A program made the position numbers and the translations under genes. A DNA stretch of 36,999 bases, taken from contig MNCI01002776.1 in the NCBI GenBank assembly GCA_015680685.1, forward strand, positions 111,631-148,629, read 5' to 3'. The notes below the pieces were generated by a model. It did not search any database. It was not told the DNA's origin and worked only from the letters and a program-made list of their open reading frames with translations. How positions within the stretch are numbered: position 1 is the first letter of the stretch; every line of letters begins with the position of its first letter. Source of the DNA: Gnetum montanum (lineage: Eukaryota; Streptophyta; Gnetopsida; Gnetales; Gnetaceae). Of this stretch, positions 1 to 10,277 are shown one piece after another.

Positions 1-958
1 TAATGTTGTCATGTATTGTATTGTTGATCTGTTCACCAAGCATGTTGAGTCTATCACCTCGTTTCACCGTCAATGGTCATTCAGTAAATAATCCCATACC
101 TTCCCAATATTTTGTAAGGAACTTGAGGACGAGTTTTCATTCAGTCATGGGGATATGATGAGCCACGATATCGTGTCTGCGATATCGGATCAACCATGCG
201 ATGTTGGATACCTAATATCGCGGCCCATCTCCTTGCCTATAAATAAGAGGTGGTGCCCTTGGTTTCCACATTAGAAAGTTAGTCCGTTAGCCAAACTCTT
301 GCCATTTTTTCCCTCTAGAGTTAAAATTATTTCTGTGTGCCCGCAGTAGGAGTTAGAGTAAACGGATCTTTATTCAAGCATTGTGTACCTAAGCACACTT
401 TTTGTACAACAATAAAGACAAACTTTATGATAAACCTTGTAGCATACAGAATAGATTAATTAGTGTTAATTATTATTTAATGCTTTCCTAGTCAATTAAT
501 GATTTCCCTCACCTCCAACTCTCTTAGTTAAATACACTTAGTACGACGGCTTTGAGCATGCGTGTAGCACTTGGTAACCCAGTGACGATTAGCGTTTGGT
601 AATTCCAGCAACGTTGCACTGGTTCAGGATCTGTATGGCAAGTGGGAATGGATACTGGTGTTAGGAGTAATTAGGACTTAGTTAATGAGTAGTTAGGTTA
701 CATCAGTATTTAGTTATCTCTTTTTCCCTCCTTATCAGCGCGAGATATAAAACACATAAAAACCATAAAAATCATATGCCTCAAGCTTATTTAACCATAC
801 AACTGTGACATACAAGTAAGTTTGGGAAGACAACGATTAACCAACCCATTATCATTCCACAAAGGCGCATAGGCACTTAGTCCTTGGAATTCAACTGGAT
901 TGTGCGTGAAACGCTTGTATTCGTATGGTTGAGCGTAGGGGTACCTCACCACTCATCA
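1..958 (+). mobile_element. 3' end of a Ty3/gypsy element (family A, copy 1)
   Basis: This is the tail of a plus-strand element whose body lies left of the window. Positions 1-155 match, in reverse complement, the sequence just inside the 3' LTR of the full element (about 17259-17410). They end in the polypurine-like CATGGGGATA directly before the LTR start TGATGAG at 156. No coding sequence is visible in this piece. The sequence after 958 is LINE-derived, so the element appears to have landed in or beside an old LINE. The target-site duplication cannot be checked because the 5' end is outside the window. Confidence 0.85.
156..958 (+). repeat. LTR of gypsy family A, copy 1
   Basis: The LTR is 803 bp and bounded by TGATGA...TCATCA. 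It is collinear with the LTRs at 16451-17258, 25537-26339, 27480-28182 and 31392-32221 (those are reverse-complemented). A TATAAATA box lies at 238-245 and an AATAAA polyadenylation signal at 411-416, which places U3, R and U5 in the expected order. The first 60 bases carry repeated GATATC-type palindromes, including CACGATATCGTG at 164-175. Confidence 0.9.
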
Positions 959-975
959 CTTGGGATATTTGCATT

Positions 976-2160
976 TTAAGTAAGGAATATGGGGGGCTTA
1001 GGCCTTCCCTCTATTGAGCACCAAAGTATTCTCTTGACCTCCAAGTGGGTCACTTGCTATATATAAGGAGATGAAGCTTGGAAGATCCTTTTTAGGCATA
1101 ATATTTCTTATCTTGGTAATCACCACAAATGAAAAAACACTCATTGGAGCAATTGGATAATCAATAGAGGTTCTCAGAAGATTATAGGTTCTTTCCTGTT
1201 CAAGTAATTTTAGATGTGTTGGAGTCAACTTAAAGGCTTTTTGCAATGGAAACCTACCTAGTTAAGCTTAAAATCTTTATTAATGCACTCCATTTGGTGG
1301 TCTCCTATTTTCAAAAAAAGTTTGGGTTGTCTTTATGAAGAATTTTCTTACAGAGCCAATTGTTTTGCTGATCACAATCTCCATCATGTTGCTCAATTAT
1401 TTTCTACTAGGAATGATTCTACTACCCTCTTTTGGCAACATGCCAAAGTTAAATGGGGGTTTCAAAGACAAGATACTCCTATTTTGGTGTTCCTAAGCTG
1501 CACAATAATACTCCTTGGTATGATGACTAGTTTTGGCCTGATGGTTCCCCTTTGCATTCCCTGTGCCTTTCTAAAGCCAAATCTTGGTTTCATGTGCAAG
1601 AATTCCAACTTTTCACTTTAAAAAGAAGATGGAGTGTGCATCTTGAGGATCACCATTAGAAAGCTATTTTTCATCATGTTTGGACTTCCAAGGCCCAACC
1701 TAAGCATCATTTCTTTTCTTGGTCCTTGATTTATCAAGGTCTTCCTATTGGACATAGGCTTCACTTCTTAGGAGTTGGTTTCCCTAAATGCACCATTTGT
1801 CAAGCCAATGACTCTTTTGTGCATATTTTTTGGGAATGCTCATTTTTTGGACAAATTTGGAAGTGGTGTTAGTCTCTCTAGGTTTTTATTCCTAACGAGT
1901 TGGTTTCCCTCTATATATCTTCAAAGATGACTATGTTAAGCAACACCTTCGAATGGCCTGGAAAATTTTCTTATTTGAGATTATTTTCTTTATTTGGAAA
2001 TGTCGTCTAAATGCCTGGTATCAAAACACCAACTATATTGAATTTGACTACAGTCTTAAATGCTTTATAGCTAGTAATGTTCAACTTCAATGTCAAGCAC
2101 TACCAACTATATTGAATTTGACTACAAATGTTCAACTTCAATACGCTTGGCCAATAATGT
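976..2160 (+). pseudogene. LINE ORF2 C-terminal remnant with RVT zinc-binding domain
   Basis: Conceptual translation with stops and frameshifts gives the C-terminal signature of plant L1-type LINE ORF2. GGLGLPSIEHQS appears at about 990-1025, followed by a tryptophan-rich stretch. At about 1625-1870 the zf-RVT pattern appears: VWTSKAQPKHHFFSW, then CTICQANDSFVHIFWEC, with the C-x2-C and H-x4-C ligands in place. Further on, a segment ending IWKCRLNAWY resembles the usual end of these proteins. The reverse transcriptase core and endonuclease are absent, so this is a 5'-truncated or interrupted dead copy. Family assignment rests on these motifs; the exact subfamily is not recognised. Confidence 0.75.
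2028..2126 (+). repeat. Short direct repeat at the LINE tail
   Basis: A 25-base segment starting ACCAACTATATTGAATTTGA occurs at 2028-2052 and again at 2102-2126. The related TTCAACTTCAAT follows each copy at a different distance. It is probably a local duplication. Confidence 0.7.
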
Positions 2161-3017
2161 GAATTGCCTATTTTGAATTTTAGCTTTCGTCCCACAGGTG
2201 CAATGTCTCTCGATAAGCTTTTGTCTTGTTGCGAGTGACCAGGGAGTCATTTTGCAAGTGGTTTAAAGGTTTTTTCTCGGATCTATGGCTCACCTTAACA
2301 ACCCCACTTTGTTTGCGTTTGATGCTCTTCCGCCGCCGCGTTTCGCTTGTATCGGATGTTTCGAGATGAAACCACGTTTCCGTTACCAGTCGGTCATGAT
2401 TGCGTTTAACACAGAATATCGGCATTTGGATGATCACAGTAAAATCATGGCTGTAATGTAACAATAGGGAAAAAAAAATTGAAAATAAAAAAATTTGCGC
2501 AACTGTTGGCCGAAATATCATGGCTGGTTATCATTAAGAATGAATCCAGCACAGGGCAATTACAGCTCCGCAGTGTAATAAACAAGTCATTAGACTTCTA
2601 AGTCCTGTGGAAGCAGGAAACGCGTGAAGGTGTGAATCCATATTCTGGTTCGCCACTGTTGACTTTGTCACGGCTACATGCGAGTGCAGACACGGCAGAG
2701 AAACGAATCAGAACCTCGCCGAGACGCGAAGGCCGGCAATGTCTGCGAAGCTTCAAGTTTAGCCTCGGATTTTGCGTGTGGATTGGTAAGAGCCCATAAC
2801 AGTCTTTCATAATTTTCTTTCCCTTGTCGAAAGAAACAGGACCGAACAAGGCAAGAAAGTGGGGAATTCGACAAGAATTGATAAACAGGAAATAGTTTTG
2901 TTTTTTTATAATACCCCTATACAATCCTAGAATTTTCGGTTCCTAAACGAGTTAAATCAGCAGGAGCTTTACTGCCCCCTGAATAGGGTTCTGTAATTTG
3001 ACTGTTTAAAGTCTAGA
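2161..3017 (+). promoter_or_regulatory. 5' flank and presumed promoter/5' UTR of SINAT
   Basis: This interval has no convincing gene. It is richer in GC than its surroundings at about 2280-2870, as expected near a plant gene start. A weak TATA-like TATAATA lies at 2907-2913, about 105 bp before the ATG. The transcription start is not determinable by eye. Open frames on the minus strand here show no recognisable domain and were not annotated. Confidence 0.35.
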
Positions 3018-6000
3018 ATGGAGTGCGTCGGATCTAGAAAGAGATCGAGCAGTGTGTGTTTGGATGTGGATTTCGAAAATCTTTCAATTGCAGACGACAA
3101 TCCTGAAGAAGAAGGTCGTCAGAACCTGCTTGGGAAAAGCCCTAGTGTTCCCAACTCTGTTCAGGGTGCAGGAAACAACGCTGCAAACGGCACAAATGCC
3201 GTCATTTCTCCTGCAACAAGCAGCGTGCATGAGCTTCTTGAGTGCCCCGTCTGTACAAATTCCATGTATCCTCCTATTCACCAGGTACTCTTCTTTCATC
3301 TTGTCTGGTTGTTTTCATCAGGGTTTTGTCTTCTTACGGCTTATTAGAAAACATTTTTTAGATTGCAAGATTTGGACTAAAAACAATTTTTAGTATACTC
3401 AAAAAAAAAATTTTAACTAAAAACAAAACGAAATTTTAGGGTTTGTTGCGAACATGCTGGGCCTGTGAGAACTGCAACGGTTCTGTGTTTATTCAGTTTC
3501 AAGAAGTATTATGCAACGAAAATTTTAATTTGCTATTATTTTTTGCCTTTTTCCTTAGCGCTGCATCATTTTAATGTGATTTTGCATACAACTTTTATTT
3601 GGACAACGTTGACATAAAGATTTGCTTGAGCAATGCAATTATAGATCGTGTTAGCAATGTGTTTTGAAGTTTTCTTTCCCCAAATTTGATTTTTTTCATT
3701 CTGAGATAATTTTTTATCCAATCAATTATGCGTGCATAGTCTAATGCTTAGTTTTAAATTTAAGATGTCGCTGGTAAGTAAGAGATGGGTAGCTGTAATT
3801 TATGAGCAAGGGAAAGGAATATTTTATAAATGGAAATATGGTACAGTAAGAAATGTGCAGGCAACTGGATACCGAGGAATGCAAGGGCACATTACATGAA
3901 AGCAGGCCTTAGGATATCAACCCAATTCGCTTCTATTTTATGTCCTACTGTTTTCTACCGATCTGCCTCTATGCAAGCAACTAGAGAGATATTGCATAAT
4001 AAACTGCAGTATAAGAAACTGAAGCCTCCTATGCTTAAAAAAGGTTACGTCTCGTGCTATTACGCATTAGTAAGGAGTTGTAATCCCTATAGAACACTCT
4101 TCACTTGTTAAAAATGAAAAAAGTAAAATAGACATGTAAAGATATAGAGAACTTCAATTGTATAAATATTGAAAAACAAGACAATGGAAAATAAAATAAC
4201 TATTTATGACCTGGGAAAATTGGGTGGTGATGTAGTTTGTTGGTAAGGTTTGTACCTGGCCAGTTATTACCGAGGTATGGAGGCATTGCTTAAAAGATGG
4301 TTGCTAAAATTGAACTTTATCCAGTAGATCCCTAGGTTTTTGTATCTTCTCGTAGACATTATAAAACATTTCAGTTCAATTCTGGCATTCTGAAGCCTAT
4401 GTTTGTTTTTTATCTTCAATCCATTCTAAATAATTTATGCTCCATTAAGAACTTGTGTAAAGGAACCTTCCTTTATAACCTACATAGGAGAATCCACATT
4501 CTCCAATTATCATGAGCTTCAAGATTCATCCTACAGTATTTCCAAGTTATGGGTTTGATTCTGGTGGGCAATACTGAGTTATAAAGTTCTAATTTGACTA
4601 TGTCTTCAGGGTAAATATTGTTAAAAAATGTTTTGGGTTCTACCTCTTCTGCTTTAACGTTCTTCTGGTATTGTCTGGTAGAAGCCACCAGAGATATGGT
4701 ATTGTCTGGTAGAAGCCACCAGAGATAAGAAGATAGTTAAGGCATTTTTTGAAAGCATTATATATTAAAGAGCCAAGAATGTAGACTATGGGAAGAAATG
4801 GGAGTAGAACAAATAGAAAAACAAAAGAATCAGTATAGAGAAAGAGCCCCTGCATCCACAAATAAAATAAATTTTTAAAATGACCATCTGCATAATTTTT
4901 TGTTAACATGATGCAGTTGATCAATAATACGTGTTTTGCATGTGTGTAAGATTTTTGTTGCAAATTCAGAGCAATTTGATTCTACAAAGTTCATTTTCTT
5001 CAGAATAGACTTAACTGCAGTCTTCACAAATTTTTATGAGTAATATTATATGCCTGCAGTTTTCTTCAGCATTATTTGAAATTATCAATATCAAACATGA
5101 AACATGTATATTCCAGTATTGCACTAAGATTGAGCTCTTGAGTTTTGAGCTTACTTAGAGCACACAATACTATTGATAGGACAATGATTGAGGAGCATGG
5201 CTGGTGCCTTATATTCATGACAGCTTTTGTTTTCGAAATCAGACATTCTGAGAAAATCTTACAATTATTTGATACTAATTATCTATTTGTATCACCTAGG
5301 GATTGACATTAGTTCCTTCTAATAATGTGATGCTTATCTTTAATAACCTGGGCTATCTGATGTGTTTGATAACATGAAACCTGCATAAGGCGTTGCATGA
5401 AAAATTCTCTTCCTAATTTTCGAGGATTTGTATATGGTATATGAAATTTTGCACAATTACCAGTGGGACTCTCTGGTGATTCAATCAATCGATTGCAATG
5501 TTGCAATTAGATGGATTTTTTGTCAATGTGCATGAAATATAAGCATCCTAATAAACACCTTTTCTAAGGTAATTATTGTCATGTTTTTGCAAACTGAACA
5601 TGTGTGCAAAAAAGGATTTTGTACTTCTTTAATAAAATACTTCTCAATTCCGTCTCTACTGGAAACAGATGAATCTAAAATAGTTCCTCAATAAAATCAC
5701 TGAAAATCTTGGTGAAGTCCCTAATAGCTCAACCAAATAATGAGAATGATTAAATTTTTACAATCATAGGTTTTATAATTATTAGTGTACCCAGTTTCTG
5801 TGTCCTATATTTATGAGGATGTACAATCTATATTGACTGTCAATTTTTTATTTTGAATGTTAAAACATATCTTAGTTTTTGTCTGCAGTATAAAATCATT
5901 TCTTTTGAACCTTGTTTCAATGTTATAACAGTGCCTTTTTTTTATGTTTCAGTGTCATAATGGCCATACATTGTGCTCCAGCTGTAAGTCAAGAGTTCAC

Positions 6001-6790
6001 AACAAGTGTCCTACATGCAGACAAGAGTTAGGAGATATAAGATGCCTAGCATTAGAAAAAGTGGCTGAATCTCTTGAGCTACCTTGCAAATATTATAATC
6101 TTGGATGTCCAGAGATTTTCCCTTACTATAGCAAGCTTAAACATGAGTCTCAGTGTTCATTCAGACCATACAACTGTCCTTACGCGGGATCCGAGTGTTC
6201 TGTCACAGGTGACATTCCTGCTCTTGTTGCCCACCTAAGAGATGACCATAAGGTTGACATGCATTCTGGTTGTACATTTAATCATCGCTATGTGAAATCC
6301 AATCCTCGGGAGGTTGAGAATGCCACCTGGATGCTTACAGTAAGTATTAGTGACTTATTATATTTATTTTAATTGGGTCCTATGAAGAAAACTTGTTTTT
6401 AAGAGTTTTTAAAATTATTCAATTTCATTTTCAATAATCATTTAAGAAAGTATTGACTTCATTTTGCAGGTCTTTCACTGTTTTGGCCAATATTTCTGTC
6501 TTCACTTTGAAGCATTTCAGTCAGGAATGGCTCCTGTATACATGGCCTTTCTAAGATTCATGGGAGATGACAGTGAAGCAAAAAATTTCAGCTACAGTCT
6601 TGAAGTGGGAGCTAATGGAAGAAAAATGGTATGGCAAGGAGTGCCAAGAAGCATTCGAGACAGTCACCGTAAAGTTCGTGATAGCCATGATGGTTTAATT
6701 ATTCAGAGAAACATGGCATTGTTCTTTTCAGGTGGTGATAGGAAGGAATTGAAGTTGAGGGTTACAGGCCGAATTTGGAGGGAACAATAG
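3018..6790 (+). CDS. SINAT: SINA-like RING E3 ubiquitin ligase (SINAT family), 3 coding exons
   Basis: Joined exons 3018-3284, 5953-6339 and 6470-6790 (stop TAG) give 324 residues, a normal length for plant SINAT proteins. Both introns are phase 0 with GT...AG ends. The N-terminus (about 1-70) is variable and acidic. The RING (C3HC4) has C76, C79, C90, H94, C97, C100, C108 and C111. Two SIAH-type zinc fingers follow: C134/C141/H153/C157 and C164/C171/H183/H188. The TRAF-like substrate-binding and dimerisation domain covers about 190-324 and is very conserved (for example VKSNPREVENATWMLT). In the family, these enzymes dimerise and transfer ubiquitin to transcription factors and autophagy/TRAF partners for degradation; the substrate here is unknown. 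Intron 1 splits the RING between C79 and C90. The protein ends GRIWREQ, as in family members lacking the C-terminal tail. No disabling change is seen, so this is the probable functional parent of the inverted pseudogene at 11192-11964. Confidence 0.93.
3285..5952 (+). other. SINAT intron 1 (2,668 bp)
   Basis: The donor is CAG|GTACTC at 3284/3285. The acceptor is a T-rich tract followed by TTTCAG|TGT at 5952/5953. The intron is AT-rich. A 31-bp tandem duplication lies at 4667-4728. From 4999 onward the intron is part of the inverted duplication; the first 1.7 kb is not duplicated in this window. No mobile element was recognised inside it. Confidence 0.85.
4667..4728 (+). repeat. 31-bp perfect tandem duplication in intron 1
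   Basis: GGTATTGTCTGGTAGAAGCC and its next 11 bases occur at 4667-4697 and again immediately at 4698-4728. It lies outside the inverted repeat, about 270 bp before the arm begins. Confidence 0.9.
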
Positions 6791-8313
6791 TACGTAAGCC
6801 TCTTCATGGTTTTTGTTTTTTCCTTTTTCCTTTAATAAAACTAGAATTTTACTGTAGTATTTACCTGTATAAATGATCTCTAAATTGGTTATACTACGAT
6901 GTACAGGTGACATGGTCCAGCAAATAATATCGGAAAGAGAGAGATATGCGTTGGGTTGGATTTTCGGTTTTGTTCATGCCTAATATGCAGTTACCTTTGA
7001 CATTGCTTTGGCGCTATCCTCTGTATTTTGCTTTGGTGTCATTGATAATGTGGCCAGTATTGATTTTATTATGATCTCTGACCTCAGTATCTTGCTTTAG
7101 TTTTATGCTAGGATTTCTAGGCAAGACTGCATGGTTGGCGGATAAATCTCTGTAAAGTAAACAATGAATTTTTAAATTTCTGGTGATATTCACTCCTTTA
7201 ATCGAAGTAACAAAAATATTTATATTGTATCGGGGAAGTGTATGAGAATATTGATATTGTATTTGATGGATATTTTGCTTTGGTTTTATGTGCGAGGTAA
7301 AGCCTGATCATCAATTTGCAAGAAAGTTAAATTTCACACGGCATGCTTTGTAGCAGAGAGAGAGAAGATTAAGCCTGTCAAAATAACATTTTCTGGAATA
7401 TTGTGTTAGTTAATATTACGCTGAAGGCAACTGCGTGAATGTTACTCAAATAGAATTTAAACGTCTAAAATTTGCTGCGCAGCTATTATCTTTATTGTAC
7501 AAAATCAACTTAAAAGCACCAGGTTTGCCACTGGTTGGAATTGCCTAATTTTCTGCCATTCCTGCACTATCTTTAGCCTCTACTATTGACTTTCATCCTA
7601 TTGCAATATTGCTTTTCTGTAATAAAGATTGTGGTTTTGGGGTTCATTTGGGCATTTATTAATATGCATTTTTTTCAAGGGAAGTCATTTCGTTTATTTC
7701 TCCAACATTTGGATATGTACATTCTAGTTTATTTAATGTCTTGAAGTCATAGGTAACGTGAATTTTAAACTGAACAGTTCTTCACGGATGACTTGAATTC
7801 AACTGTTTTTCCTCTGGTGTAAACCATTTATTAACTGAATTAAGTTGCTCTCTTCTTATGTTTGAGGCATCTATTGGACTCAGATTTTTCTTTAAATAAT
7901 ATATGCCCAAAGTTATATTAGACCTTTATTTATACTTGCTTATTAGATTATATTTATTTTGCAATGTTGGGATAGTGATACAAGCTATGGTATTTTTTAA
8001 CTTCAAGGTGTTTGCTTTGCATTAGGAGTTGCTTTCATAGCTTTGTTCTTTGTGACATTTAGAAATTTCAATGTAATGTGGTTTATTGAATAAATTTTTG
8101 AGTTAATTTTCTCCATTTATCAATTTAAAGTGACATTATTTAACAATTTCGAATATGTGCTTCTTTAGTTATTTTTTTATTCAAGAAGTGAAAACACAAT
8201 AAAGCTCTCTTTAAAAAGGGAAATGTTTAATCGTTTGGCTATCTTAGGGAGTGATTAGGATTGGTTGTAAGGATGAAAGTCTAAAATGCATCTTTAAAAC
8301 TTTGGGCCTTTCT
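6791..8313 (+). other. SINAT 3' UTR and downstream flank
   Basis: No further gene is seen. An AATAAA signal lies at 6834-6839, 44 bp past the stop, and another at 7621-7626. A GT...AG pair at 6794-6906 (GTAAGC to TGTACAG) could be a 3' UTR intron, which would remove the first signal; its splice-like ends are also kept in the pseudogene copy. The whole interval is duplicated in inverted orientation at about 9631-11191. Confidence 0.5.
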
Positions 8314-8766
8314 TGTCACGTCCTCATTTTCCAAATGATGTTGCGATATAACAAAGATGGTGTCTTTTCATAACAAATGTTATTGTTATTGTAACAATAT
8401 TTGAAAGGGTGCATTGAAATAATAGACATGTTTCTTAAGGTAACTTTTCAGGATTTGACCTAAAGCTTTTATACTTGGGTTTAGAGGTCATGCTAGCATG
8501 AAGTGGTGAGTTAGAAGAAGTGGAACAACAAGTGGACTAACCATCTTTTTTGGTCAAGTAATAGGCCTAACCGTGGTGGCTGTGCTAGATTGCCCTAAAG
8601 GATGGCTATGCTAGATTGCCCTAAAGGATAGATGTTAAAGGAAGGAACATTCTCAAAGCACGATCTAGATACACTATTTTGCATCAATAAAGCATTCTTT
8701 TCTTTCTCTTTTTGCACTTTCTTTGTTATTTCCTTTAGGCATAATGTTGAATGTTACATATATATG
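8314..8766 (+). repeat. Truncated LTR of family B (plus orientation)
   Basis: It begins TGTCACGTCCTCATTT and follows the full family B LTR at 14940-15484 (shared runs around GTCATGCTAGCATG and CATTCTTTTCTTTCTC). It stops matching at about 8766 after ATGTTACATAT, so its 3' quarter is missing. It sits at the same place in the left arm as the minus-strand copy 9156-9630 does in the right arm. Confidence 0.75.
8578..8629 (+). repeat. 26-bp tandem duplication inside the family B LTR
   Basis: GGCTGTGCTAGATTGCCCTA plus 6 bases is followed at once by the same unit with one G-to-A change. The copies at 14940-15484 and 9156-9630 carry a single unit, so this arose after the arms were formed or only in this arm. 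Confidence 0.8.
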
Positions 8767-8772
8767 TAACAT
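8751..8772. repeat. Perfect 22-nt palindrome at the edge of the left arm
   Basis: ATGTTACATAT is followed directly by its exact reverse complement ATATGTAACAT. The first half belongs to the family B LTR. In the full LTR copy the sequence continues differently (ATTTGATG), so the second half begins exactly where homology ends. Confidence 0.85.
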
Positions 8773-9155
8773 ATTTATATTATTAATTTTTTAGAAGAAA
8801 TTTAACAATAACCTTAATTAATATTTATAGTATTAAGATGGGTAAGAGTTATTTGGATCAGTGTATCCTTGTCTTACCAACATCTTTGATGAATCTTGAT
8901 AAAGTGTAATCGAATCTTCATCGATTAATGATATCTATAAAAGAATTTTATTGGTTAATGAAATTTATGTCTTTTGTAGATGCATGATCCATTGTTCATG
9001 AAATCAATAAAATTGTATCTTCTAGCTTACATTTGCTGCATCTAATCAATGACTTTCTTTGTGTCGTGGTTTCATGGTTCATCATTAGCTTTATGTTGTA
9101 GTTGGCTCATGGTTCCGAATGGCCCTTGGGTTGTGATTTTCTCTAATACCAATTA
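8767..9155 (-). mobile_element. Palindrome loop: probable 5' internal region of a family B LTR element
   Basis: This spacer is not part of the matched arms. Reading the minus strand from the end of the LTR at 9156, four bases (TAAT) are followed by TGGTATTAGAG at 9141-9151. This is the classic plant primer-binding site for initiator-methionine tRNA (usually TGGTATCAGAGC), with one change. The rest of the spacer is AT-rich, and no gag-like protein was recognised. The loop is thus best read as a few hundred bases of the leader of a family B element. Confidence 0.6.
9141..9151 (-). other. Primer-binding site (tRNA-iMet type) of family B
   Basis: TGGTATTAGAG on the minus strand lies 4 bases downstream of the LTR end TGTCA at 9156. 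Position and sequence fit an iMet PBS, as used by many plant Copia and chromovirus elements. Confidence 0.65.
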
Positions 9156-9630
9156 TGACATCCCATTCCTAAATGTTTTGGCAAATGTCAAATATATGTT
9201 ATATTAAACATTGTGTAAAAAAACAATATACCAAACATCAAATATATTTTACATTATGCTTTATTAATGTGGAATAGTGTAACTAGATCATACTTTGAGA
9301 ATGCTCCTTTAGGTTTTCTTTCTTTAGCATGTATCTCTTAGAGGCAATCCAACATTGCCACCATGATTAGGCCTACTCCTCGACCAAAAGGGATGGCTAG
9401 TCCACTTCCTGTTTGGCTCATGTGACTTGTTTGTACTAGCTCTTACCACTCCATGTTGCCATGACCTCTAAACCCAAGTATGTCTTAATTAAATCCTCAA
9501 AGGTTACCTCAAGAGACATGTCCATTATTACAATGCACCTTTTTGGGTCTTGTTACGATAACAATAACAATTGTTATGAAGAAGCCCCCTCTTTGTTATG
9601 TAACAACATCATTTGGAAATGAGGATGACA
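9156..9630 (-). repeat. LTR of family B (minus orientation)
   Basis: On the minus strand it starts TGTCATCCTCATTTCC at 9630 and ends GGAATGGGATGTCA at 9156, followed by the PBS. It aligns with 14940-15484 and, over most of its length, with 8314-8766. It lacks a block of about 50 bp (the CATTCTTTTCTTTCTC region) that both other copies keep. Confidence 0.75.
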
Positions 9631-10165
9631 GGAAAAACCCAAAGTTTTAAAGATACATTTTAAGTTTTCATCCTTACAACCAATCTTAATCATTCCCTAA
9701 GATAGCCAAATGATTAAACATGTCCCTTTTTCAAAAGATCTTTATTATGTTTTCACTTTTTGAATAAGAAAATAACTAAAGAGGCACATATTCAAAATTT
9801 TTGAATAATGTCACTTTTTATTGATAAATGAAGAAAGTTAACTCAATAATTTATGCAATAAACCACATTACATTGAAATTTCTAAATGTCATAAAGAACA
9901 AAGCTATGAAAGCAACTCCTAATGCAAAGCAAACATCCTTGAAGTTAAAAACTAACACCATGGCTTGTATCACTATCCCAACATTGCAAAATAGACATAA
10001 TCTAATAACCAAGTATAAACAAAGTTCTAATATAACTTTTGGCAAATATTATTTAAAGAAAAATCTAAGTCCAGTAGCTGCCTCCACGCCATAAGAAGAG
10101 CAACTTAATTCCGTTCATAGATGGTTAACACCATAGGAAAAATAATTGAATTCAACTCATGCGAA

Positions 10166-10277
10166 GAATTGTTCATTTTAAAATTCACATTACCTATGAC
10201 TTTAAGACATTAAATAAACTAGAATTGTTCATTTTAAAATTCACATTACCTATGACTTTAAGACATTAAATAAACTA
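10166..10277 (+). repeat. 56-bp perfect tandem duplication in the right arm
   Basis: The unit starting GAATTGTTCATTTTAAAATT occurs at 10166-10221 and 10222-10277 without a mismatch. The corresponding place in the left arm (about 7725-7785) has a single copy, so the duplication is younger than the inverted repeat. Confidence 0.9.

Larger units (their letters stand above)
4999..8766 (+). repeat. Left arm of the giant inverted duplication
   Basis: Starting at TTCAGAATAGAC (4999), this stretch matches the reverse complement of about 9240-12926 almost continuously. It covers the 3' part of intron 1, exons 2 and 3, intron 2, the 3' flank, and a family B LTR at 8314. A by-eye comparison of about 200 bp of exon 3 shows roughly 96 percent identity, with scattered indels elsewhere. 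The edge on the loop side is at about 8757-8772. This arm belongs to the intact gene and appears to be the original; the other arm lacks exon 1. Confidence 0.93.

Noticed and set aside
2180-2924. Minus-strand open frames upstream of SINAT
   Set aside because: They lie in the gene's 5' flank, show no known domain, and overlap one another in different frames, as expected by chance in a GC-richer stretch.
3084-3393. Alternative frames over SINAT exon 1 on both strands
   Set aside because: They overlap the exon that encodes the RING start, run into the intron, and have no family resemblance.
9828-10094. Plus- and minus-strand open frames in the right arm
   Set aside because: The corresponding left-arm sequence (about 7930-8090) does not keep the frames open, so they are chance frames in 3' flanking DNA.
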